The notes beneath the pieces were generated by a model. It was not told the origin of the DNA. It ran no database searches and worked only from the letters and a program-made list of their open reading frames with translations. A DNA stretch of 60,663 bases from Bacteroidales bacterium. Its GTDB lineage: Bacteria; Bacteroidota; Bacteroidia; Bacteroidales; UBA932. Of the stretch, positions 26,801 through 33,801 are shown piece after piece. Location: contig JAFZVU010000044.1 in the NCBI GenBank assembly GCA_017617655.1, positions 1-60,663 of the forward strand, given 5' to 3'. Both the position numbers and the translations under genes were made by a program. The number at the start of each line of letters is the position of its first letter. Within the stretch, counting starts at the first letter, position 1.

Positions 26801-28072
26801 GAAAACATGTTTGGCGGGACAACGGCTTGTAATATCTATGTTGATGACAGTCAAGTAGACGCCTTTAAGAATAAAGACGCTAACTGGAAGGAGCTTGGAG
26901 ATGCAGGTCGGATCCAAGCGTGGGGAGACCGGATTTCGTTCAGGGATATCGACATGAAGCGCTATCTGGTAGCTTTAATCGACACCAGTGGCGACGGCGA
27001 GATATCCCAAACCGAGGCCGCGGCCGTGGTAAAATTCGAAGATCTGTCCGGCGGCGGTATGTCCTCGGGAGCGAAATTCAAGTATTTTGACGAATTCCAA
27101 TATTTCACCGGTATCAAGAAGCTTCCGGCAGGAAGTTTCAACGACTGGACGGAACTGATTTCAATCACATTGCCGAACAGCATTGAGACGATAGACATCG
27201 ATTTCCTGGATCAGGCAGGCACTGCGCCGTTGCGGGCCCAGACGGTTTTCCGGAACTGTCCCAATCTGACGAGCATTCATGGAGGTAACGACTTTACGAC
27301 GGACGGAACGATTCTTCGCTACAAGCGGCCGGGTGAATCGACCTACAAGTTGATCAAAGTGGTGGAAAGCCTGACATCCTGTGTCATTCCGGAAGGAGTC
27401 GATACGATTGCCCGGTATTGCTTCTACGGTTCAAAAATCAAAAGCGTCAAGTTGCCGGCTTCGCTGAAAACCATCGGCCAAAGTGCCTTCGAGTTTTCCG
27501 ATATCGAGAATGTTTCCCTCCCGCTGGGCGGAGGCAAGGATCCGGAAGTTGACACTTGCCGCGTCACAACGGTCTTCGAGCGGTCGTTCGCCCATTGTTA
27601 TAAACTGAAGAAATTCGAGGGAGCGACCGTGAACGGACGTGTGAAAGTGTGCGCCAACGGCCGGATTCTGTACTGGGATAATACGGTGGTGGCCTATGCG
27701 CATGGCTCCTCAGGGAACAATCTCCTGATCCCCGACGGACTGGGCATCACACGCCTGGGCGACTATGTATTTGACAGGGTTTCAATCAATGGCTCTCCTT
27801 TACCGGAGCAGCAGTGCATTCTGGAGAAAGTTGCATTGCCGGAGGGCATCAAGGAAATCGGCTCGCATACCTTCGCCGGGCAGTATCATATGAATGATCT
27901 GTATTTCCACGGAGCAGACGCTCCGGTAAAATGTGGCGCCCATGCATTTGACTCAGGCAATCAAGACTTAACCGTCTATATTCCCGATATTGGCGCGCAG
28001 AGTGCATTTGAAGCCGTACTGGGCAGCAACAAAAAGAACTACGTGACCTGGTCCTCTTGGCCGCCGTTTTAA
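23825..28072 (+). CDS. Ruler-stalk lipoprotein 6: seven 54-aa repeats with duplicated Ca-loop/BspA-LRR tip
   Basis: This 1415-aa protein has lipobox AFTSC (Cys29). Repeats occupy residues 40-417, then the cap PDYGGILTAI. Instead of FISUMP it has two BACON/Ig-like beta domains (about 475-665) and two related modules (from about 668 and 1038). Each module begins with a DxNxDxxI or DxSGDGEI calcium-loop-like motif (DINRDKEIEMAEA, DTSGDGEISQTEA). Each continues with BspA/LRR_5-type repeats (TELPAGSFSNWKNLTSITFP, KKLPAGSFNDWTELISITLP). BspA-type LRRs often bind host or bacterial surface partners, so this member probably carries a different binding specificity on the same stalk. Last gene of the operon. 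Confidence 0.85.
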   Translation: MHTFKITIFRMSLIGAMLLPLSPLAFTSCDRPDADVDISLSSDLSGIAEAIRSGGLSLAEALSLIETAVADGFTGHDAAQQMLLQALQSMKGTAEEKLAAVQQAVAGQTLSLETKLGLIEAAVAGGFADTAAQQALIAAALSSLDAESGKKLAAIETAVQGQTTSLAMKLALIETVVREGLAGEKEGQELLQKAFDALEGATAEQLAAIAKAMESHAASLSAKLDLIAKSVEKGLADQQTALALVQKAVESLTGTEDAKLAAVQQAIQKNQLSLETKLGLIGAAVASGFVDYDSQSDLLVQVLEGLGDSAETILAAIVEAVSNQTTTLSSKLGFIETAVTRGFVADSLQQILIKDALAALAGTTEEKLSAIDTAMMLQTASLETKLDVIQQTYTDSLANALQALNLIGTALESLDADLALMVKSLAAMRNTLNSLLVECLNSIFKAIKNAPDYGGILTAIESAIEDLDVPLYIIYEDFVTNDVMVIGDNTTIKVPYRLPSKDCKVTATGSDGNKVTVDPDPDDPMKGMLVVTASWIKHEPMKVEITISNQLKSHTQTLTLVEEQLTAAWGQDKNLNYDDSFDETNPLIFTYLTNTPGIVTIPDSVSSWVHLLYASSNADGKTQDTIKLAISSNKGFKRRSAGFTVTNRVSTDILTFLIDQDYYSTIIDFKDPALKSYLVTEAKDPVVDINRDKEIEMAEAVYVTSLNTLFVAGSTTGRYYTSFDEFRYFTGITELPAGSFSNWKNLTSITFPESITKLVIDTDKDAILQDCPKLKSIKGKFASGDGDTTALVYPEGDKLILVTGIPDENGNFVVPSGVTDIGHRAFYKNTALVSVDFSKTTQSLEIIGKDAFRQSGLTSVTIPDNIEIEECAFVECASLRSFSRASSSGKYWVLPFNKNGDFDENGTGLCLMNGNAVIAYALASDLKSLNIPVSVNGKYIETISDYAFAGARYLEYLTLERRIKNMGAYSVYNCPNLKSAHFKKVNEIPAGGENMFGGTTACNIYVDDSQVDAFKNKDANWKELGDAGRIQAWGDRISFRDIDMKRYLVALIDTSGDGEISQTEAAAVVKFEDLSGGGMSSGAKFKYFDEFQYFTGIKKLPAGSFNDWTELISITLPNSIETIDIDFLDQAGTAPLRAQTVFRNCPNLTSIHGGNDFTTDGTILRYKRPGESTYKLIKVVESLTSCVIPEGVDTIARYCFYGSKIKSVKLPASLKTIGQSAFEFSDIENVSLPLGGGKDPEVDTCRVTTVFERSFAHCYKLKKFEGATVNGRVKVCANGRILYWDNTVVAYAHGSSGNNLLIPDGLGITRLGDYVFDRVSINGSPLPEQQCILEKVALPEGIKEIGSHTFAGQYHMNDLYFHGADAPVKCGAHAFDSGNQDLTVYIPDIGAQSAFEAVLGSNKKNYVTWSSWPPF

Positions 28073-28076
28073 ACAG

Positions 28077-28101
28077 TAATGCCCGGTTTGACCGGGCATT
28101 A
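28077..28101. terminator. Bidirectional terminator ending the repeat-lipoprotein operon
   Basis: An 11-bp stem (TAATGCCCGGT with ACCGGGCATTA) and a TTG loop are followed by a T-rich tract. It sits between the converging stalk operon and MATE gene and can serve both. Confidence 0.8.
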
Positions 28102-28109
28102 TTATTTTC

Positions 28110-29810
28110 TTACTTCTGGAACTCCAGATAGGTCATATTCACACCGTACATATACTTGTAGTCGATGCAGTAAACGCTGCCGGAGTAATCTGGCTCAATC
28201 TGCATCGGCTTGCCTATGGTCTTGAATGTGACGCAGGTCAGCTCCGGCTTGTCTACGAGACGTATTTCGAAGCCGCTCTTCATACTCCTGTCCACCTTCC
28301 GCCGTTCGAGCAGCTTGCCCATCAGGCTCTCACAGCAGCCCAACAAGGCCGATTCTCCTGCGGCCGGAAGCTCGCAGACAGCAGCAATTATCCGGATATC
28401 CTTCATCGTACCTTCGACTGACTGCTGGCTGTATTCGACGCTGAAGTCAGCCTCCACTTCCGTCGGAAAGACCTCTTCGAGGAAAGGCGCCCGTACGTTG
28501 TGCTCCTTGCGCTGGATCCGCCATGTCCACGCCATCTGGGCAGCGAAGAGCAGAAGAGCCTGCAGCGGGAAAGCCCACCAGAACAGGTCCGGACAGAGCA
28601 GGCCCGCCAACAAAGGCACTCCCGCCATCGCTCCTGCCTGCATGAGTTCAAAGGTTAAGGCCAACTTTTCACGCCCTACGACTGCATGGATGTTCTCGAA
28701 GAATGTGATCAGTGATAGCGGGATGATGAACAGCGACATTATCCGCAGTACCCGGCAGCCTTCCGCAAGGATGGCAGCTTCGCCGTCTGCCCCGAACAAG
28801 GAGAACAGAGCCTGCGGGAAGGCCAGCAGTAAGGCACTGATTGCCAGCAGAGACAGACAGATGAAGCGCAAGGTCCTCCGCACATATACGCGGAAGGCCT
28901 TAAAATCAGACGTTCCCAGCAGCATGCCGCCGATCGACTGGTTCATCTCGGTGACACCTTCGATAAGCATCTCGCAGAGAGAGACGACCTCCATCACCAC
29001 AGCCCATATAAAAATGCCGTCCGCCCCTTTGAAGAAGAGGACGATGCGGTTGAGAATCAGGTCCAGGGCAGCGAACAGGAACTGTGAGGCGGCTAGCGGA
29101 ATGCCGATAAGCAAGCTGGCGCGGAGCAGCTTGGCCCATCCTGCCGGAATATGAAACCTGAAGGAAGACTGCTTCCGCAGGTAATACACCACTACGACGG
29201 AAAAACCGGCCAGGTCGCTGATCAGCGTAGCTATAGCAGCTCCGGCCATCCCAAGCCCAGCGAAACGGATCATCACATAGTCCAGAATTGGATTCAGGAC
29301 GAAACTGACAAGGATCGAGGCAGTCACCAGTCGCGGCCTTCCGTCTATGTTGACAAAAGCGCGCAAGACGCTGTTAGGCGCCATAAGGACGAAGGTCGGC
29401 AGCATCCACCGCAGATAGGTGGCCGTATAGTCGCGGACGACGGAGGCTTCACTGCTTGCAAGCAGGGAAACCAGAGGCTGGAAAAACAGGACAAACAGGC
29501 CTGTCAGCAGGAGGATAAAAGCACTGGTACATGTAAGAGAGACACTGAACAGATGCGATGCTCCGCGGTAATCCTGTCTTCCCATCCTTCCGGCCGCAAG
29601 AAAGCTGGCGCCGAATGCGAAGATGGTGATAATTGCCTCCAGTGTCGAGTCCAGAGGCATATAGAAATTGATTGCAGAGAGCGCGGAAGGTCCGATGAGA
29701 CGGCTGACGATAATGCCGTCCGTGATAACACGCAGCTCCACGATAGTGCCCGACAGGATAGCTGCCGGCAGAAAATGCCTGAAAGCGTGTTTTACAATAT
29801 ACCCTTCCAC
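28110..29810 (-). CDS. MATE-family multidrug/metabolite exporter with extra C-terminal cytosolic domain
   Basis: This 566-aa protein contains about twelve membrane helices over residues 10-450, with MATE features (TDGIIVSRLIGPSALSAINF, GFSVVVVYYLRK, MNQSIGGMLLG). MATE proteins export cationic compounds using Na+ or H+ gradients. About 110 soluble residues follow the last helix (from FSVEYSQQSVEGTMKD to the end). This tail resembles the HATPase-like domain fused to some MATE proteins, but I see no intact ATP-binding glycine box, so it may be a degenerate or different regulatory domain. The start is GTG. The gene stands alone. Confidence 0.8.
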   Translation of the reverse strand: MEGYIVKHAFRHFLPAAILSGTIVELRVITDGIIVSRLIGPSALSAINFYMPLDSTLEAIITIFAFGASFLAAGRMGRQDYRGASHLFSVSLTCTSAFILLLTGLFVLFFQPLVSLLASSEASVVRDYTATYLRWMLPTFVLMAPNSVLRAFVNIDGRPRLVTASILVSFVLNPILDYVMIRFAGLGMAGAAIATLISDLAGFSVVVVYYLRKQSSFRFHIPAGWAKLLRASLLIGIPLAASQFLFAALDLILNRIVLFFKGADGIFIWAVVMEVVSLCEMLIEGVTEMNQSIGGMLLGTSDFKAFRVYVRRTLRFICLSLLAISALLLAFPQALFSLFGADGEAAILAEGCRVLRIMSLFIIPLSLITFFENIHAVVGREKLALTFELMQAGAMAGVPLLAGLLCPDLFWWAFPLQALLLFAAQMAWTWRIQRKEHNVRAPFLEEVFPTEVEADFSVEYSQQSVEGTMKDIRIIAAVCELPAAGESALLGCCESLMGKLLERRKVDRSMKSGFEIRLVDKPELTCVTFKTIGKPMQIEPDYSGSVYCIDYKYMYGVNMTYLEFQK

Positions 29811-29956
29811 TTGTATAATACATTTAAACGCCTATACAAATGTACACACACTCCGCCATTTTCCTTCACAAAATCCGGAATCTGTGGTAAAATGAAGAGC
29901 CTGTACGAGTTTATGCGCCAGAAGCACCTGACGGAGGCTATTCGATTCTCGTCCAA

Positions 29957-31036
29957 TTAGGGAAGTAAGTTTGAAAGGATGCCGTCCAGGTCCGGCTGGC
30001 TTTCGTGGACCAGGATTTCCCCGGTCTTGCAGTCGATCAGAAAGACTCTCGGGATAATCTCGATGCCGTAGTCCTTATACACCTTGCTGCCGCTGTTCGC
30101 CGACACATTGATCCAGGTCATTTCATTCTCCTCCACATAAGATTTCCATTCCTTGGCTTTGGAATCCTGGGATATACTGTAGATTTCCAGTCCCTTGTCA
30201 TGATACTTGGCATAAACATCCTTCAGCATGGGGATGGATTTCACGCAAGGCAAGCACCAGGTCGCCCAGAAATCCAGGATGATAAAGCGAGTATCCGGAT
30301 CGTCGACGACAACGCTCAGGCGGACAGGGATGTCGTCCGTATTCGGATATGCCATATCGATATAATGCCGACCGACGAGACTGACCTCCTCTTCGAGAGC
30401 AGTTTTCTTGCGTTCTGCGGCCTCAGCCCTGCGGACCAGGCTTTTCTTCAAGGTTGAGATATACTTCTTATAGTTCTTGGCCAAATCCGGGGACAAACGG
30501 TCAATAATTTCCGATGCCCGGGTGAGGTCGTCGGGGAAATCATCAGCATATACCAAAGCCAGGAGATTCGTCTGTTCATCGCGGATCGCCCCTTCCCAAA
30601 GAGCTTCCCTGGCATCAGGATCCGCAGCCAGGATCTGATGGAAAGCATCATTCAGAATCGTCCCTGTCGCGCCCGTGGCCATGTCATTCTCATCTTCGGC
30701 ATGGACTTCGACGAAGATGGTTCCGGTCTCCAGGAAGAAATCCTTCAACTGGCCCCCGTCATACGGATTGGCATAGACATCCTCGGGATTCTCAGCATAC
30801 AGGTACACGTGGGTCGGGGCCGAGACGCGGGGACGAAACTCGAAGGATCCATTCTCGACGGTCGTAGTGGAAATGACCTTCCATTTGTTCCAATCGTCAT
30901 ACAGAACGAGTTCCGCCCCATCCTTGACACCCTGAACAGTGCCCTTGACGACACAGTCGACGCTGGCACTCTTGCAGGAAACGACAGCCAGCACCATCGC
31001 TACTGCCAGAAAACTATTATTGAATACTCGGCTCAT
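29957..31036 (-). CDS. TlpA/ResA-like thiol-disulfide oxidoreductase lipoprotein
   Basis: This 359-aa protein has a lipoprotein signal (LAVVSCKSAS). An N-terminal DUF4369-like beta domain (about 25-130, VVKGTVQGVKDGAELVLYDD) and a helical middle are followed by a thioredoxin-fold domain. The redox motif is W-C-L-P-C (Cys261 and Cys264), and a cis-proline motif lies in IIPRVFLID. Such proteins reduce disulfides or act in extracytoplasmic redox homeostasis in Bacteroidetes. Single gene, no obvious partner nearby. Confidence 0.87.
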   Translation of the reverse strand: MSRVFNNSFLAVAMVLAVVSCKSASVDCVVKGTVQGVKDGAELVLYDDWNKWKVISTTTVENGSFEFRPRVSAPTHVYLYAENPEDVYANPYDGGQLKDFFLETGTIFVEVHAEDENDMATGATGTILNDAFHQILAADPDAREALWEGAIRDEQTNLLALVYADDFPDDLTRASEIIDRLSPDLAKNYKKYISTLKKSLVRRAEAAERKKTALEEEVSLVGRHYIDMAYPNTDDIPVRLSVVVDDPDTRFIILDFWATWCLPCVKSIPMLKDVYAKYHDKGLEIYSISQDSKAKEWKSYVEENEMTWINVSANSGSKVYKDYGIEIIPRVFLIDCKTGEILVHESQPDLDGILSNLLP

Positions 31037-31077
31037 CTACCTTCGTTTTTCCAAAGATACGTATTCTTAAGCAACAA

Positions 31078-31112
31078 AAATCCAACCGACTTATAAACAA
31101 GCGGTTGGATTT
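31078..31112 (-). terminator. Terminator downstream of tRNA-Leu
   Basis: An 11-bp perfect stem (AAATCCAACCG with CGGTTGGATTT) and a 13-base loop are followed by T's on the minus strand, 5 bases after the tRNA 3' end. Confidence 0.75.
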
Positions 31113-31117
31113 ACGCG

Positions 31118-31202
31118 TGCCTCGGGCGGGACTCGAACCCGCACGGACATTACTGCCCAAGGGATTTTAAGTCCCTCGTGTCTACCATTCCACCACCAAG
31201 GC
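31118..31202 (-). tRNA. tRNA-Leu (anticodon UAA)
   Basis: The minus strand reads GCCTTGG at the 5' end pairing with CCGAGGC at the 3' end, a D-arm GGTGGAATGGTAGACAC, anticodon stem-loop AGGGACTTAAAATCCCT with anticodon TAA, a long variable arm as expected for leucine tRNAs, and a T-arm GCGGGTTCGAGTCCCGC. Length 85 with discriminator A. CCA is not encoded. Confidence 0.95.
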
Positions 31203-31230
31203 GATTGTTGGGCAAAGGTAAGAAAAAAAA

Positions 31231-31254
31231 GTGACTGGCGGGAAGGCCAGTCAC
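31231..31254 (-). terminator. Terminator after the OmpA/TPR gene
   Basis: Stem GTGACTGGC with GCCAGTCAC, six-base loop, then eight T on the minus strand. It lies 28 bases after the stop at 31282 and insulates the tRNA-Leu gene. Confidence 0.8.
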
Positions 31255-31281
31255 CTTTTATATATATATCGAGTCGGATGA

Positions 31282-32679
31282 TTACTCCATCATTCTGAGC
31301 AACTGAAGGTTCTCAGCTGCCTCAGGAAGACCGTAAGCCCTCTGGAGGTTCTGAGTTGCATTAGCCTTGTCACCAAGGAGCATGTAGCAAGCGCCGATGT
31401 TGTTGAGAACTTCCTTGCTGTTGCCGGCTTTCTGCAGGTAAGAGATAGCCTGCCTGTACTGGCCGTCAGCAACTGCAGCCTTAGCTGCGAGGTTGTTCAG
31501 AGCTGCGCTCTCAGGATAATACTTGAGACCCTTCTCGACAACAGCCTTGTCAACCTTGTCGTTCAGAGTAGCAAGAGCTACATATTCATCCTCCTGAACC
31601 TGCTCAGGGAACTGGTTGTAGATTGAACGGACAGCAGCCTCGTCGAAGTTGATGAGCTTGTAAGAAACGTTGCAGTCAGCGAAACGTGAACGAGGATATA
31701 CGGTATTGAAGATATCCTTGTAAGCGCTCAGCTGTTTCAGAGCAGCTTCCTTAGCATCGAGGTTAGAGAATGACTTGGCAGCCCAGTTCTTGAGAGCCTG
31801 GTCGTTGCTTGCAGCAACATACTCGTCAACGCCGTCCCAGTACTCACCCTTACCCTGTACAGTATAAACTGACTCAGGGAAGCTGTACCTTGAAGAAACG
31901 ATGTCTTTCATGGTAGCGGCACGTTTCTCAGAAAGTTTCTGGTTGTATGCTACGGTAGCCTCAGGAGAAGCCCAACCGTTGATGGTGATGTTGGTAACTT
32001 CGAAGTTCGGTGAGTCGAGAGTCTTGAGGAGTGACAGAGCCTGTGCGTTCTCAAGATAATCGTCAACCTCGCTGGTAACGTTTACAGGATAGTAAAGTCT
32101 GGTGGCGAGATGCTTCTCAGGACCGTTAGAACCAGCTGCGAGGTCAGCCCATGCGGGAGCGAGATCCTTAGCAGTAAGTTTGGTAACGTTCTTCGGACCA
32201 GCAAGACGGACGAGGCACTCCTCGCTCTTGTACTCCTGAGTAGTGATAGTCAGGACGGTCTTCGGAGAAGTCCAGTCTTTTGCCTTCAGAGTGTAGTTAG
32301 ATTTGATAACCAGCGGCTCGTCAGCCTTTGCGTTGAACCAGCGTACGTTGTTGGTAACATCCTCGCACCTGGCCTCAAGCCAAGGAGTACGGGCGTTGCC
32401 GTTAGCGGGGCTGATTACAAGGCACTCGATAAGCTGCTTGTAGTCACCTTCAGCAAGAGCGGTAGTGAGAACCACGCCTTTCTTGCCCCTGAGACCGATG
32501 ATATTCTGGATATCAGGGTCGATGGTAACGGTATAAGCAACATCAACCTGGTCGCCGTTGAATTCGGCTTTTGTAACATCAATAGTGCCGACATTGCTGC
32601 AGATCTTGGTCTGAGCGTTGGCTGCAACGCCGATAAACATCAGCGAAGCGATAAGAAATCCTTTGAACAAAGTTTTCAT
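31282..32679 (-). CDS. DUF3868/OmpA-like envelope protein with C-terminal TPR helices
   Basis: This 465-aa protein, read from ATG 32679, has a signal peptide (FIGVAANAQ). The N-terminal beta-rich domain (about 25-165) resembles DUF3868. A segment at about 235-300 has the OmpA/MotB-type pattern (VTNITINGWASPEATVAYNQ, KLSEKRAATMKDIV), which usually binds peptidoglycan. The C-terminal 120 residues form TPR-like helices (AALNNLAAKAAVADGQYRQA, VLNNIGACYMLLGDKANA). The upstream in-frame extension is hydrophobic, lies upstream of the promoter box, and is not used. Likely a periplasmic or outer-membrane structural protein. Confidence 0.78.
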   Translation of the reverse strand: MKTLFKGFLIASLMFIGVAANAQTKICSNVGTIDVTKAEFNGDQVDVAYTVTIDPDIQNIIGLRGKKGVVLTTALAEGDYKQLIECLVISPANGNARTPWLEARCEDVTNNVRWFNAKADEPLVIKSNYTLKAKDWTSPKTVLTITTQEYKSEECLVRLAGPKNVTKLTAKDLAPAWADLAAGSNGPEKHLATRLYYPVNVTSEVDDYLENAQALSLLKTLDSPNFEVTNITINGWASPEATVAYNQKLSEKRAATMKDIVSSRYSFPESVYTVQGKGEYWDGVDEYVAASNDQALKNWAAKSFSNLDAKEAALKQLSAYKDIFNTVYPRSRFADCNVSYKLINFDEAAVRSIYNQFPEQVQEDEYVALATLNDKVDKAVVEKGLKYYPESAALNNLAAKAAVADGQYRQAISYLQKAGNSKEVLNNIGACYMLLGDKANATQNLQRAYGLPEAAENLQLLRMME

Positions 32680-32730
32680 AGAGTTTAAATATTTGATTAC
32701 AACAATAGTCAATTGGCGTATAGTAACATT

Positions 32731-32738
32731 CAAAGGTA
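32731..32738 (-). promoter_or_regulatory. -7 promoter box of the OmpA/TPR gene
   Basis: TACCTTTG on the minus strand matches TAnnTTTG exactly, 51 bases before the ATG at 32679. This also argues against the longer upstream start, which would lie outside the transcript. Confidence 0.55.
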
Positions 32739-32820
32739 TGAAAAATATATTTAAAAATAAAAAACTATTTAAAAACAGTGTCAAAAACACTATCTTTACG
32801 GATGTAAAAAACACACGGCT

Positions 32821-33801
32821 ATGCACGAAATAGAAAAAATAGGCGTTCTGACTTCCGGCGGCGACTCTCCCGGAATGAACGCAGCCATCAGAGCTGTCGT
32901 CCGTACGGCAATCTTCTACAAAATCGACGTTGTGGGCATCCAGGAAGGCTATAAAGGCATCCTGAAGAAGAAGTTCGTCCCCATGCAGTCCCAGTCCGTT
33001 TCCAAGATAATCAACCGTGGCGGCACCATCCTCATGACTTCACGCTGTCCCGAATTCAAGGAAAAAGAAGTGAGGAAAACCGCGTATGACAATCTTGTCA
33101 ATGCAGGCATCGACGCCCTGGTAGTCATCGGAGGCGACGGTTCTTTCCGCGGAGCCATGGCCCTTGGCGGCGACTTCGACTTCCCTATCGTCGGCATCCC
33201 AGCCACCATCGACAACGACATCTACGGCACTGACTACACCATCGGCTTCGACACCGCAATCAACACCGCGATGGAAGCCATCGACAAAATCCGCGACACC
33301 GCGCAGAGCCACAATCTGGTGTTCTTCGTCGAAGTCATGGGCCGTGACGCCGGCTTCATCGGTCTCAACACCGGCATCGCGACCGGCGCCGAGGTCACCC
33401 TCGTGCCTGAGATCATGACCGACATCGACAGCCTCTGCAAGTATCTGGTAGTGGAGCGCCGCAAGAACAAGACTTCCGGCATCATCATAGTCTCCGAAGG
33501 AGGCAAGATGGGCAGCGCCGAAGAAGTCGCAGCTCAGGTGAAGCAGCACATCCCGGACTACAGCACCCGCGTCACCACCCTCGGACACATCCAGCGCGGC
33601 GGCAGCCCGACCTGCAGCGACCGCGTGCTGGCCAGCATGCTCGGATATGAAGCCGTCGGCGCCCTGCTCGACAACCGCAAGGGCGTAATGGTAGGAATCC
33701 ACAAGGGAGAAGTGACTTTCACTCCCTTCGAAGAGGCATGCAGCCGCCACAATCAGGTCAACCGCGACCTTTACGAGGTCACCAAGATCCTGAGCGTCTG
33801 A
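32821..33801 (+). CDS. pfkA: 6-phosphofructokinase
   Basis: This 326-aa protein has the normal bacterial PfkA length. It shows the ATP-binding GVLTSGGDSPGMNAAIRA, the GGDGS motif (VVIGGDGSFRGA), the substrate motif IPATIDNDI with catalytic Asp, and EVMGRDAGFIG. It phosphorylates fructose-6-phosphate to fructose-1,6-bisphosphate in glycolysis. A -7 like TATCTTTA box lies about 27 bases before the start. Its stop codon directly abuts the stop codon of the converging gene with no space between them. Confidence 0.95.
   Translation: MHEIEKIGVLTSGGDSPGMNAAIRAVVRTAIFYKIDVVGIQEGYKGILKKKFVPMQSQSVSKIINRGGTILMTSRCPEFKEKEVRKTAYDNLVNAGIDALVVIGGDGSFRGAMALGGDFDFPIVGIPATIDNDIYGTDYTIGFDTAINTAMEAIDKIRDTAQSHNLVFFVEVMGRDAGFIGLNTGIATGAEVTLVPEIMTDIDSLCKYLVVERRKNKTSGIIIVSEGGKMGSAEEVAAQVKQHIPDYSTRVTTLGHIQRGGSPTCSDRVLASMLGYEAVGALLDNRKGVMVGIHKGEVTFTPFEEACSRHNQVNRDLYEVTKILSV

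Noticed and set aside
29892..29960. 22-residue plus-strand frame MKSLYEFMRQKHLTEAIRFS
   Set aside because: Too short, no ribosome-binding site, and its end overlaps the thioredoxin-like gene; no supporting conservation within the window.
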